Positions 16,369 to 24,449 of a DNA stretch of 64,000 bases are shown here, piece after piece. The notes beneath the pieces are model-generated. The model was not told the origin of the DNA and made no database searches. It saw nothing but the letters and a program-made list of their open reading frames with translations. How positions within the stretch are numbered: position 1 is the first letter of the stretch; every line of letters starts with the position of its first letter. The DNA comes from an uncultured Clostridia bacterium (lineage in GTDB: Bacteria > Bacillota > Clostridia > UBA1381), in contig CANQKM010000001.1 in assembly GCA_947624485.1 (NCBI GenBank), forward strand, positions 186,001-250,000. The letters are read 5' to 3'. The translations under genes and the position numbers were made by a program.

Positions 16369-17058
16369 ATGCTTGGGATATTTTTTGAATGGATACAGAC
16401 TGTACTTATACTCGCGGGATATGTAAGCGGGAGCGCCGCGTTCCCGAAGCCGCTGACTGCGGAGGAAGAAAAAAAATATCTCGCCGAGTACGCCGAGGGC
16501 AGCGAAAGTGCGAAAAATATTCTGATAGAGCGCAATCTGCGTCTTGTGGCGCACATCGCGAAAAAGTATGCCGACGATAAAAATACCGAGGATTTGATTT
16601 CAATCGGCACGATCGGACTTATCAAGGGTATCAACACGTTTAATCCCCGCAAGAACAGCCGTCTTTCCACATACATATCGCGGTGCATCGAAAACGAGGT
16701 TCTCATGTATATGCGCAAGGCTAAGAAGCTGCAGAACGAGGTTTCAATCGAGGAAAGTGTCGGTTCGGACAAGGAGGGCAACAATATGACGCTTTCCGAT
16801 ATACTCACCGCAGACGACACCGATGTTTCGGAGATTATTTCGGATAAAATCGAGGCGCAGAAGCTGCGTGCCGCGATAAAAAAAACGCTCACCGTAAACG
16901 AAACGAATATAATCTGCTGGCGTTACGGTCTCGGCGGAGGCAAACGCAAGACACAGCGCGAGGTCGCGGATATTCTCGGCATAAGCCGCAGCTACGTTAG
17001 CCGTATCGAAAAACGCTGCCTTGAAAAGCTCGCGGCGGAGCTTAAAGGGACGCTGTAA
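16369..17058 (+). CDS. sigK: RNA polymerase sigma-K factor, pro-form, uninterrupted
   Basis: Late mother-cell sporulation sigma factor. 229 residues from the ATG at 16369, which has AAGGGGGT 8 nt upstream; an in-frame ATG at 16345 lacks a site. A hydrophobic segment (residues 2-18, FFEWIQTVLILAGYV) precedes FPKPLTAEEEKKYL and corresponds to the inhibitory pro-sequence that SpoIVFB removes in Bacillus. Region 2 is NLRLVAHIAKKYADD ... DLISIGTIGLIKGINTF. Region 4 ends with the helix-turn-helix TQREVADILGISRSYVSRIEKR. There is no skin-type insertion. Its own promoter is unclear; CATATTAT at 16339-16346 vaguely resembles a sigma-E -10. Confidence 0.93.
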   Translation: MLGIFFEWIQTVLILAGYVSGSAAFPKPLTAEEEKKYLAEYAEGSESAKNILIERNLRLVAHIAKKYADDKNTEDLISIGTIGLIKGINTFNPRKNSRLSTYISRCIENEVLMYMRKAKKLQNEVSIEESVGSDKEGNNMTLSDILTADDTDVSEIISDKIEAQKLRAAIKKTLTVNETNIICWRYGLGGGKRKTQREVADILGISRSYVSRIEKRCLEKLAAELKGTL

Positions 17059-17075
17059 CACTTAATACCGTCCGC

Positions 17076-17104
17076 TTGACATTGTCCTTGGGATTTGTTA
17101 TAAT
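17076..17104 (+). promoter_or_regulatory. Consensus promoter of a small transcript
   Basis: TTGACA (17076-17081), 17 bases, TATAAT (17099-17104): both hexamers match consensus exactly. It fires into a region without a conventional gene. Confidence 0.85.
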
Positions 17105-17110
17105 AGGATC

Positions 17111-17222
17111 GGCAGAGGTGATGGACGGGCGCTCGCCTTCGGAAACGGAGGTCATCTCGTATGTTGTAGCCTCTGTTTTTTGTGTCCGAAAAAAAGCCGA
17201 TATACAAATACCACCCTCATAA
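17111..17222 (+). other. Small transcript: structured RNA or 33-residue peptide
   Basis: Transcription should start near 17111. An ATG at 17121 opens a 33-codon frame ending at TAA 17220-17222: it includes TEVISYVVASVFCVRKK, a short hydrophobic run followed by lysines, similar in style to small hydrophobic peptides of gut Firmicutes. AGAGGTG directly abuts the ATG, which is too close for normal initiation. As RNA, CAGAGG (17113-17118) could pair with CCTCTG (17170-17175), which is followed by TTTTTT, as in a short terminated RNA. I cannot decide between peptide, remnant and RNA. Confidence 0.45.
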
Positions 17223-17239
17223 AGAGAGTGGTATCTTTT
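17208..17239. terminator. Terminator-like hairpin between convergent units
   Basis: ATACCACCCTC (17208-17218) pairs with 17224-17234 with one mismatch, then CTTTTG on the plus strand. It could end both the small transcript and the minus-strand blaI operon. Confidence 0.6.
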
Positions 17240-17253
17240 GTTTGCATAATGTA

Positions 17254-18435
17254 TCAGTACGGCTGTACAAAAAGGTACGAGGGAATGTACATATAATTTG
17301 CCAGATGATAGCTGACGGTGTGCGCTTCGATCGGATTGCCGTTTTCGTCATGGACATAATACGTCACTCCGCTGTCCGCCGCGTCACCGGTTAAAACAGT
17401 ACTCTCGCCTATAATAAGCGCGGTGTAATATCTTTTACCGTCAACCTCAAAGTATGAGGAATTGCCGTCATGCGATATTTCGGGGAATTTTCCGTCACTC
17501 GCCATTACAGTCGGTTCTTCGTTAAACCTAAGCTGCTCGAACTTCTGATTTTCCACAAGCACGATATACGTAACATTACCCTCGTCGTCAAGCACTATTC
17601 GCTTTATCGGATCATTTGGGAAATACCGGTCATTGACCTTTGTTTCCGACAGGTCGAGCGACGCGTTCTGCTCCGCGACAGTGCCTATAATTACGCGCTC
17701 GCCTTCCTCATAATACGACTTTGCGTCAAGCTTATTTTCACCGTCAACGTCAATCGGGCGGCTCAAAAGCACGTCAAACGTTCCGTCCTCATAATAACGC
17801 TTTACCTCGAGTCCGTCCGCGAGATGATAGCGAATTACAGAGGTGATCCTGAAATCGTCTCTGAACCACTCGTCTGTCACCGGTCCCGTACCGAGTCCGG
17901 CAAAAGCATTCTTCTGCAAATTCTTTATGTGCGAGAATACGCCCATCGGCGCGTATGTAACGCCGTCCTTCATTATAACGGGGTGCGACGTATCGCGATA
18001 TTGACTGTCGTCAATATCGAATCTTATGCCGTACTCGCCGACGGTTATCTCCGCGTTTACATCGGTGTTCTGCTCGTCGGAATGGAGCGCAATATTGATT
18101 TTGCCGTTGTCGTAGACTATGCTGTCGTTACCCACACCGCAGGCGTTAAGCGTTTCTCTTAATGGCAGGTATACCTCGTGATTGTCTGTAAACGGCTTGT
18201 TCCAAAGCTGCACAGCCTCGCCGTTATAACTTACCTCAATACCGTTGTTGTCATTCACTATGCCGTTTGCCGCGCCGCTCGCGAATACTGCCGCGCTGAG
18301 CATAACCAACGCAGCAAGCACTCCCGAAAACGCCGCTGCACCCTTTACAGGCTTTGCGGAAGCGATACCCTTAAACCGCTTCTCAACAGCCTTTTTACCT
18401 GTATACATTTTTGTCGTGTAAAAATTCCTATACAT
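17254..18435 (-). CDS. Membrane-anchored protein with copper-amine-oxidase-N-like domain, third gene of a blaI-blaR1 operon
   Basis: 393 residues. A basic cytoplasmic start of about 35 residues, one membrane segment (AAAFSGVLAALVMLSAAVFASG), then an extracellular part beginning with ISV-type strands typical of copper amine oxidase N-terminal-like domains (VSYNGEAVQL ... VYLPLRETLNACGV). The remainder is beta-rich and not recognised. It overlaps blaR1 by 8 nt, so the two are translationally coupled. In other Firmicutes, genes after blaI/blaR1-type pairs are often the regulated output. Function unknown; a cell-envelope sensor or effector is a guess. Confidence 0.65.
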   Translation of the reverse strand: MYRNFYTTKMYTGKKAVEKRFKGIASAKPVKGAAAFSGVLAALVMLSAAVFASGAANGIVNDNNGIEVSYNGEAVQLWNKPFTDNHEVYLPLRETLNACGVGNDSIVYDNGKINIALHSDEQNTDVNAEITVGEYGIRFDIDDSQYRDTSHPVIMKDGVTYAPMGVFSHIKNLQKNAFAGLGTGPVTDEWFRDDFRITSVIRYHLADGLEVKRYYEDGTFDVLLSRPIDVDGENKLDAKSYYEEGERVIIGTVAEQNASLDLSETKVNDRYFPNDPIKRIVLDDEGNVTYIVLVENQKFEQLRFNEEPTVMASDGKFPEISHDGNSSYFEVDGKRYYTALIIGESTVLTGDAADSGVTYYVHDENGNPIEAHTVSYHLANYMYIPSYLFVQPY

Positions 18436-19294
18436 AACTTTTTCCTCCTTTTTCGGTCATCAAATTCACTATTGTCCGCATATACGCTTTCTTTTCGCTC
18501 TCGCTCATACGTTTTGTGACAGCCGTGTCGCAGGATATTTCGCAGTCCTCGTTTATGCGCCTCACGAGCTGATACGCGAGCGGGTTGAACCAGTGCAGCG
18601 CGTTCACAATAAGCGCGAACAGCTTATAACACAGGTCGAGCCGTTTACAATGCGTCAGCTCGTGCATAAACACATGACGAAGCTCCGGTTCCGTAAGCTC
18701 CGATTCGGGCAGAATGAGCGTCGGTCGGATTATCCCGACCATAAGCGGCGCGTCCGTCAGAGGTGAACGCTTTAACGTTATTTTACGCTTTATGCCGATT
18801 TGTGATTTTACCTCGTCAAGCAGAACGCATTCCGCCGAGGTTGAATTTTTGCCTATTAAACGCTTGAACCGCGCGTAGCTTATTGCCGCGCCGATTAGGA
18901 ATACAGCCGCACCCGCAAGCCATATGTATTTAAGCACGCCGATTGCATTTACGGCATACGTTCCGGCTCTGTTTTCCGTTTCCGGCGCAACAGCCTGCTG
19001 TATATTATCGGCAACGCCGACATCCGCGTTTTGCTCCGCCTGCGGCATTACAGCCACGTCCGACTGCGCCTCGGCTTTTTCTGCCTCTATCGGTTCGGGA
19101 TATGGGCTGTACGATGTGCCGAAGCTTATCGGAATAAGCATAATAACAAGCGCCGCGAGGTATATGTAATACTGCCACGTATATCCGAACAGCCTGCTCG
19201 TAAGCGGTCTTAACGTTATAAGCAGCAGAGTGAACAGTCCGCCTACGCACGACGTTATGACCGCTCCCGTGAAAATTTCGCTTAATCCTCCCAT
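18428..19294 (-). CDS. M56 family (BlaR1/MecR1-type) membrane metallopeptidase
   Basis: 288 residues. Transmembrane segments at about 10-30, 38-55 and 120-140 precede a cytoplasmic gluzincin domain with zinc motif HELTH and the partner region NEDCEISCD (Glu ligand). BlaR1-type proteins cleave the BlaI repressor after an extracellular signal. The C-terminal penicillin-binding sensor domain of true BlaR1 is absent, so the signal must be sensed by another part or partner, possibly the next gene. It overlaps blaI by 13 nt. Confidence 0.85.
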   Translation of the reverse strand: MGGLSEIFTGAVITSCVGGLFTLLLITLRPLTSRLFGYTWQYYIYLAALVIMLIPISFGTSYSPYPEPIEAEKAEAQSDVAVMPQAEQNADVGVADNIQQAVAPETENRAGTYAVNAIGVLKYIWLAGAAVFLIGAAISYARFKRLIGKNSTSAECVLLDEVKSQIGIKRKITLKRSPLTDAPLMVGIIRPTLILPESELTEPELRHVFMHELTHCKRLDLCYKLFALIVNALHWFNPLAYQLVRRINEDCEISCDTAVTKRMSESEKKAYMRTIVNLMTEKGGKSYV

Positions 19295-19662
19295 AAGTCA
19301 AACATATCCTTTATATCCTTAACATCGTCGCCGCTTAACTGCTTGTTCTCAAACAGCGCCGCAACAAGATTTTTTACCGAGCCGTTGTACAGGCGGCTCA
19401 CAAGCGATTTCGTCTGCTCCGTCTTGTACTCCCGCTCGTCGATAAGCGGAGAATAGTAAAAATATCTGCCGCGTTTTTTATATGTCACCGCACCTTTTTC
19501 ATACATTCGTTTCAAGAGCGTGGCGATTGTGGAGTATTTCCACTTTTTCATTTCCTCCCTTTCGGAAATGTCCTGCGCCGTCATAGGCTCGTCAGCCGAC
19601 CACAGCACGCTGATAATCTCATATTCCGCATCGCTGATGCCTTTATCCTTACCGCCGGTCAT
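19282..19662 (-). CDS. BlaI/MecI-family transcriptional repressor
   Basis: 126 residues. The winged helix covers about 8-75 (ISDAEYEIISVLWSADEPMTAQDI ... YSTIATLLKRMYEKGAVTYKKRGRYFYYSPL), and a C-terminal dimerisation helix region follows. The family represses its own operon and is cut by the M56 protease. ATG chosen at 19662, with AAAGGAGG upstream; the frame is open 33 nt further into the operator region. Operators are visible just upstream. Confidence 0.9.
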   Translation of the reverse strand: MTGGKDKGISDAEYEIISVLWSADEPMTAQDISEREEMKKWKYSTIATLLKRMYEKGAVTYKKRGRYFYYSPLIDEREYKTEQTKSLVSRLYNGSVKNLVAALFENKQLSGDDVKDIKDMFDLWED

Positions 19663-19680
19663 AATTATTACCTCCTTTAT

Positions 19681-19738
19681 ATTCAATCTACACATGTAAA
19701 TCTATTCTTATTTTACAACTGTAGATTGAATTTGTCAA
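19681..19738 (-). promoter_or_regulatory. Promoter and twin BlaI-type operators
   Basis: Minus-strand TTGACA (19733-19738), 17 bases, TAAAAT (19710-19715). TACAACTGTA (19714-19723) overlaps the -10 and TACACATGTA (19689-19698) lies downstream; both have the TACA/TGTA core of BlaI/MecI sites. The outer arms ATTCAATCTACA (19681-19692) and TGTAGATTGAAT (19720-19731) are a perfect 12-bp inverted repeat. Confidence 0.85.
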
Positions 19739-19744
19739 TACCTT

Positions 19745-19779
19745 TTTACAAAAAAACTCACGGATTTTTCCGTGAGTTT
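19745..19779 (-). terminator. Terminator after recR
   Basis: Stem AAACTCACGG (19754-19763) with 19770-19779. The minus strand continues into seven T residues. Confidence 0.85.
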
Positions 19780-19784
19780 ACTTT

Positions 19785-20381
19785 TTACATTATCTGTCTG
19801 CCTTCAAGAGCCTTGACAAGCGTTATTTTATCTGCGTATTCGATGTCGCTGCCGACGGGTATGCCGTGAGCGATACGCGTTACCTTAACGTCGAACGGCG
19901 CGAGCAGCTTCGATATATACACTGCCGTTGCCGTACCGTTGACGGTCGGATTTGTAGCCATAATGACCTCTTTGACCTTGCCGTCCGCGAGCCTTAGAAG
20001 CAGCTCGTTTATTTTTATGTCGTCGGGCGTTATGCCGTCCATCGGCGACAACGCGCCGTGAAGCACATGGTAAAGACCGTTGTACTCGTTCGTTGACTCA
20101 ATCGCCGAAACGTCCTCGGGACTTTCGACGACGCATATAACCGACGCGTCGCGCTTCGGTGACGCGCAGATTTTACAGGGGGACGTGTCGGTGAGGTTCT
20201 GGCATGTCGGGCAAAACTGTATCTTTTCCTTCGCCTCGGTTATGCACGAAGCCATGCTTTTAGCCTCGTCCGCGCTCATTCGCTCCAGAATATGGAACGC
20301 TATCCTCTCCGCGCTCCTTCTGCCTATACCCGGAAGCCCCTCAAATTTTTCTATCAGATTTTCTATAGCTGTTGCGTGCAT
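19785..20381 (-). CDS. recR: Recombination mediator RecR
   Basis: Toroidal DNA-binding protein acting with RecO/RecF to load RecA at gaps. 198 residues, full length. Helix-hairpin-helix in FEGLPGIGRRSAERIAFHIL, Cys4 zinc finger CPTCQNLTDTSPCKIC, then a Toprim domain (VVESPEDVSAIE ... ATNPTVNGTATAVYI). It starts 4 nt after the ybaB stop in the order dnaX-ybaB-recR, standard in Firmicutes. Confidence 0.96.
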   Translation of the reverse strand: MHATAIENLIEKFEGLPGIGRRSAERIAFHILERMSADEAKSMASCITEAKEKIQFCPTCQNLTDTSPCKICASPKRDASVICVVESPEDVSAIESTNEYNGLYHVLHGALSPMDGITPDDIKINELLLRLADGKVKEVIMATNPTVNGTATAVYISKLLAPFDVKVTRIAHGIPVGSDIEYADKITLVKALEGRQIM

Positions 20382-20385
20382 TGTA

Positions 20386-20739
20386 TCAGAAAAGTCCGGG
20401 GATATTTATTCCGCCTGTTATGGCGCTCATACCCTCCGCCATCATGTCCTCAGCCTTCTTTATAGCGTCGTTTACCGCTACCATTACAAGATCCTCCAGC
20501 GTTTCAACATCGTCGGGATCAACCGCTTCGGGGTTGATTTTAAGCGAGAGGATTTCCTTTTTACCGTTGGCTGTTACCGTTACCATGCCGCCGCCCGCGG
20601 TGGCTTCAACGGTCTTTTCCTCTATCTCCGCCTGAACCTTCTCCATTTCCTCCTGCATCTTCTGCGCCTGCTTTACCACATTCGACACATTTCTGTTCTG
20701 GTTCATGCCTGAACCTGCAAATCCTTTGTACTTACCCAT
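20386..20739 (-). CDS. ybaB: YbaB/EbfC nucleoid-associated protein
   Basis: 117 residues with the family core: a long helix ([25 protein letters not shown]), beta strands with [20 protein letters not shown], and a C-terminal helix. Binds DNA as a dimer. An N-terminal Gly/Ser/Asn-rich extension of about 20 residues is common in Clostridia. AGAAAGAGGT stands upstream. Confidence 0.93.
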   Translation of the reverse strand: MGKYKGFAGSGMNQNRNVSNVVKQAQKMQEEMEKVQAEIEEKTVEATAGGGMVTVTANGKKEILSLKINPEAVDPDDVETLEDLVMVAVNDAIKKAEDMMAEGMSAITGGINIPGLF

Positions 20740-20773
20740 AAATTTATACCTCTTTCTGAATTTATTGTTTTAT

Positions 20774-22609
20774 TTATCCTTCCTCGTCGGACGGCAATTC
20801 GTCCTCTTCGAGGAACTCTTCCCTGTCGTTGTCGTCGTCGCTGAACGAGGACTGCGAAAAATCGTCGTCCTTCGCCGAATATCCGACAAACTCGCTTTCA
20901 TCCGCGTCCTCTATAATTTCGCCGAAGTTTTGGACGAGATTATCTATCGGATCTTTTGAAACCGGCTTATCCTCCGATGTGCCGCCTTCCGACGGCTTCA
21001 GGCTCCATACGTCGGGCAAATCATCGGGAAGGTCGTTTTCATACGCGATTTTCACAATATAATCCGTACCGCTCGCGCGCTTGAAAAGCTGCGTCAGCTT
21101 GTCCTTATAGTTTGCGGCTATATTCGCCCCAAACTCACCGTTTTTAAATATCAGTATGATTCCGTCCGCGTCAATCGTGATATTCCTGTTTCGGAGCGCG
21201 GCAGTCAAATAGCCTGCCGAACGTATCATTATCCTCGATATGTTTTCCCAGTTACGCGCCGCCTTTACAAGCGGATGGTCGGCTGTAAGCTCGTATTCGG
21301 GAATTGGATTGTAAAGTCTTGCAGAAACCTTTTTCTTTTCCTCCGGCTTCGGCTTATCGTCGGGCGCGTTTTGCTCGATTTTAACCGTAACGCCGTCCTT
21401 TACCTTATCCTCAAGCTTCTTTATACGCCGTTCGAGCGGCGCTGTATCCGTTACCGCTCCGCCGGCGACCTTCGCTTCAAGCGACGTGAGTCTGTCCATC
21501 AGCGCTTCGGGCGACGAGTCGAATTCGGGACGCGATATTTTTATGAGCGCAACCTCGTAGATTACCCTCGGCATCCTCACCCACTTTGCGTCTGAAGCCG
21601 CGTCCGACAGCACCGTTACGGCTCGCGAAATTTTCTCAAACGACATCCTGTCCGCAAGCGCTTTCAATTTTACCACATCTTCGGCGTTTAAGTCAAGTAC
21701 ATCTTCGCTTTTATCGCTGATCTTGCACAGCATCATATCACGCAAATTCTGTACAAGGCTGTCCATGAACACCTTTAAGTCCTTGCCCTCCGCAAGCACG
21801 CCGTCGATTACGGATATAATTGTTTCCGTGTCGCCGTCCGCTACGGCTTTTATTATTTTGTATATGCTGTCGGCTGCGGAAATACCGAGTACGGACGTTA
21901 TGCTTTCGGCTGTCACGGAAGAGCCTTCAGCCGACACGACTCTTTCGAGAATACTCAATCCGTCGCGCATCGAGCCGTCGGCAAGACGGGCGAGCATTTT
22001 GTACGCGTCCTCGGTTATATCAAATCCTTCGCCGTGCGCTATTTCCTTCATTCTTAGGATTATGTCCGACGGCTTTATACGCCTGAAATCGAACCGCTGG
22101 CAACGTGACAGAATAGTCTGCGGCACCTTGTGCGCCTCGGTCGTCGCGAGAATGAATATAACGTGTTCGGGCGGTTCTTCGAGCGTTTTCAAAAGAGCGT
22201 TGAACGCGCCGGGGCTTAGCATATGCACCTCGTCGATAATATACACGGTGTACTTCGCCGCGGTTGAAACGTAATTCACATCGTCGCGTATCTCGCGTAT
22301 GTTGTCAACGCCGGTGTTAGAGGCGGCGTCTATTTCCTTTACGTCAAGAATACTGCCGTCAAGAATACCGCGGCATATCTCACATTCGTTGCACGGACTG
22401 CCGTCCACAGGGTGCAGGCAGTTTACGGCGCGCGAGAATACCTTTGCGCACGTAGTCTTACCCGTGCCGCGCGTGCCGCAGAAAAGGTATGCGTGACCGA
22501 TTTTGCCGCCGGTTATCTGGTTTTTAAGCGTCCTTGTGATATGCGTCTGACCCACAATATCCTCAAAAACCATGGGCCGCCACTTACGGTAAATCGCCTG
22601 ATGCGCCAT
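20774..22609 (-). CDS. dnaX: DNA polymerase III subunit gamma/tau
   Basis: Clamp-loader ATPase. 611 residues. Walker A GTRGTGKTTCAK at about 45, four-cysteine zinc module (CLHPVDGSPCNECEIC), Walker B DEVHML, and sensor region LATTEAHKVPQTILSRCQRF. The C-terminal third is charged and ends in an acidic, Ser/Asp-rich tail, as expected of tau. No A-rich frameshift site like that of E. coli is obvious. AAGGAGAGAGAGG precedes the ATG. The SRP RNA lies just upstream. Confidence 0.95.
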   Translation of the reverse strand: MAHQAIYRKWRPMVFEDIVGQTHITRTLKNQITGGKIGHAYLFCGTRGTGKTTCAKVFSRAVNCLHPVDGSPCNECEICRGILDGSILDVKEIDAASNTGVDNIREIRDDVNYVSTAAKYTVYIIDEVHMLSPGAFNALLKTLEEPPEHVIFILATTEAHKVPQTILSRCQRFDFRRIKPSDIILRMKEIAHGEGFDITEDAYKMLARLADGSMRDGLSILERVVSAEGSSVTAESITSVLGISAADSIYKIIKAVADGDTETIISVIDGVLAEGKDLKVFMDSLVQNLRDMMLCKISDKSEDVLDLNAEDVVKLKALADRMSFEKISRAVTVLSDAASDAKWVRMPRVIYEVALIKISRPEFDSSPEALMDRLTSLEAKVAGGAVTDTAPLERRIKKLEDKVKDGVTVKIEQNAPDDKPKPEEKKKVSARLYNPIPEYELTADHPLVKAARNWENISRIMIRSAGYLTAALRNRNITIDADGIILIFKNGEFGANIAANYKDKLTQLFKRASGTDYIVKIAYENDLPDDLPDVWSLKPSEGGTSEDKPVSKDPIDNLVQNFGEIIEDADESEFVGYSAKDDDFSQSSFSDDDNDREEFLEEDELPSDEEG

Positions 22610-22641
22610 ATCCTCTCTCTCCTTTCCGCGTCCGTTACAAT

Positions 22642-22664
22642 AAAAAACGCCGTCATGGCGCGTT
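22642..22664 (-). terminator. Terminator of the SRP RNA
   Basis: GC-rich hairpin (CGCC/GGCG) with loop near GTCAT, then six T residues on the minus strand. Confidence 0.75.
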
Positions 22665-22677
22665 ATTATTCACAAAA

Positions 22678-22787
22678 AGGCTCCGACCGAGGTTACCGCA
22701 ACACATCGAACGCACTGCTTATTGCTGCTTGGTTCCCCATCTGACAAGGTTCGCAGGTTTCAATCGCGCGGGCTCGGTCATCATCGC
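22678..22787 (-). ncRNA. ffs: Signal recognition particle RNA (small bacterial type)
   Basis: Minus strand: the apical domain has GTCAGATGGGGAACC and AAGCAGCAATAAGCA, the conserved asymmetric and symmetric loops bound by Ffh. The ends close with GACCGAG (22773-22779 on the complementary strand) and CTCGGTC (22685-22691). Position next to dnaX is typical. Ends are approximate. Confidence 0.85.
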
Positions 22788-22827
22788 CTACCGTTCAAAC
22801 TATTAAGCTGTTATTCAGTACTCGTAT

Positions 22828-22856
22828 ATTTTACCACGTTTTTTGCAAAACTGCAA
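22828..22856 (-). promoter_or_regulatory. Promoter of the SRP RNA
   Basis: Minus strand: TTGCAG (22851-22856), 17 bases, TAAAAT (22828-22833) preceded by TGG. The start near 22821 implies a ~35-nt 5' extension that would be trimmed. Confidence 0.65.
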
Positions 22857-22927
22857 TAGGTAATTTGAAATTTTTTCGCGTAAACAAAATTGAATGTACG
22901 CTGTCAAATTTGCTTGATATTATATTT

Positions 22928-24112
22928 TTAATATCCATATTTTGCATTTAATATTTCAATTTCTGCTTCACGTTGTTGCTCATACATTTGAATTTGCTGT
23001 GCAAGGGCTGTTACTGCAGCGCTTGAACCATAACCACCGGAAAATGTATTGGACGATGATTGTACAGCGCTAATCATTGCATCGTATTTTGCATTTATTT
23101 GGGCAAGCTCATTCTCATATGCTGCTTTATTATAAGATTCATTGTCATAATCCATGCCATGATTTGGTAAATAATCGTTTTCAACGTACAAATCGGGTGC
23201 AGATTGTGTATTGCCTAGATGATTTTGTGGTTGGTTAAACGAATTTATATAAGGCTCTGAATCTTTATTATTGTAATAAGTATCAGATTTTCCTTTCTGG
23301 TCTGACACAATAATTCTTGTCATTGTATCGTCACCAGAAAAAGTAATAATACTTTGATCGTTATTATATGAGAACAATATTGCACCAGTTTCGTTTGCAT
23401 AGTTTTGATCAAAGTAAAAGTCATATTCTTCTAATAACTTCATATATGCTGCCAATTTATCACTTGTTAGTTCTTGATTATTATAATCATATATATATGC
23501 ATTATATCCGCTTATCTCGGGTTGCATTGGTTGTTTTTTTTCAATTCTAGCATTAGGGGCAGGAATACATGTAAATTCATCAAAAAATAGTATCCCATTC
23601 TGCTGATTTGTATTGGATGTTATGTGTACACTCTTTGTATTTTCATCCCACAATACGTTGCACCCGCTTGATTCAGATATCAATCTAACGGGAACAAGTG
23701 TCCTTCCATTAATAATAGGTATTTTTTGCTCTATTTGCTTTGTATGTTTTTTGTAAAATTCAGAAACATCTCCATTGTTTAACATAACTTTGTTAAAAGC
23801 ACCGGAACGAAACACACATATAGCATTAATACCACAATCAATTATAATTGAAGTATCATTTTTTATATCAACGGCAGTGATGACTTGATATATATTATCC
23901 CAGTCAACGTAATATCCTAATGCCTCAAATATAGCTCTCATCGGAACCATGGTATAATCATCAATAATCTGAGGTGGAACATCAAACGCAATTTCACTGT
24001 TATCCAAGAATACTTTTATTTCATTTTCAGCATATGACGGCATAGTTGAAAGTGAAAATAGGATTGAAATTGCCAAACAACAACTAGTAATTTTAACGAC
24101 TAATTTTTTCAT
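22928..24112 (-). CDS. Secreted protein with copper-amine-oxidase-N-like domain, AT-rich gene
   Basis: 394 residues with a signal peptide (LVVKITSCCLAISILFSLSTMPSYA). Residues about 35-150 form a copper amine oxidase N-terminal-like domain with its repeats (VPMRAIFEALGYYVDW and LVPVRLISESSGCNVLWDE). These domains occur in many secreted Clostridial proteins and do not imply oxidase activity. The middle (170-300) is unrecognised, Asn/Tyr-rich; the C-terminal ~60 residues are helical, with Glu/Gln/Ala repeats. Base and codon use are clearly more AT-rich than all neighbours, suggesting transfer or weak selection. A regulatory-looking hairpin precedes it. Confidence 0.7.
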   Translation of the reverse strand: MKKLVVKITSCCLAISILFSLSTMPSYAENEIKVFLDNSEIAFDVPPQIIDDYTMVPMRAIFEALGYYVDWDNIYQVITAVDIKNDTSIIIDCGINAICVFRSGAFNKVMLNNGDVSEFYKKHTKQIEQKIPIINGRTLVPVRLISESSGCNVLWDENTKSVHITSNTNQQNGILFFDEFTCIPAPNARIEKKQPMQPEISGYNAYIYDYNNQELTSDKLAAYMKLLEEYDFYFDQNYANETGAILFSYNNDQSIITFSGDDTMTRIIVSDQKGKSDTYYNNKDSEPYINSFNQPQNHLGNTQSAPDLYVENDYLPNHGMDYDNESYNKAAYENELAQINAKYDAMISAVQSSSNTFSGGYGSSAAVTALAQQIQMYEQQREAEIEILNAKYGY

Positions 24113-24163
24113 AACAATCTTTCCTTTCCTTATGTTTATTTTTTTAGAATTTTACGCAAATAA

Positions 24164-24199
24164 AATGCGCAGCCTCATTAGTTCATCAAGCCGCGCATT
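24164..24199 (-). promoter_or_regulatory. Leader hairpin upstream of the AT-rich gene
   Basis: On the minus strand a 10-bp stem with one G-U pair (24164-24173 with 24190-24199) is followed by TTTATTT. The wobble pairs only in minus-strand RNA. It could be a terminator for RNA coming from the adjacent inverted repeat, or an attenuator. Confidence 0.5.
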
Positions 24200-24224
24200 A
24201 AAAAAACGCAGCTTAGAACTCAAT

Positions 24225-24341
24225 GTTACCACACATTTCCCATACAATAATTAAATAAACAACGGGATAAGAGCTAAAGCTTACGCCTTTTCCATAGCGT
24301 AAGCCGTTGTTTATTAAATTATAGGAGAAATATGTGGTAAC
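24225..24341. repeat. 117-bp imperfect inverted repeat (long hairpin)
   Basis: Arms 24225-24265 and 24304-24341 are near-complementary, beginning GTTACCACA and ending TGTGGTAAC. An inner 8-bp stem GCTTACGC/GCGTAAGC (24279-24286, 24297-24304) lies at the centre. No coding frame inside and no clear target-site duplication. It may be a MITE-like element or a structured RNA. Confidence 0.75.
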
Positions 24342-24393
24342 CATATTATAACATTATTTTCTAAAATTGTAAAGATGTAAAAGAAAATCCGCA

Positions 24394-24425
24394 CGTAAAA
24401 AAAGTCTTTGCAAAGCAAAGACTTT
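24394..24425 (-). terminator. Terminator after tRNA-Leu
   Basis: Stem AAAGTCTTTGC (24401-24411) with 24415-24425, then seven T residues on the minus strand. Confidence 0.85.
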
Positions 24426-24449
24426 ATAAACAAGCCGCACAGAGCGGCA

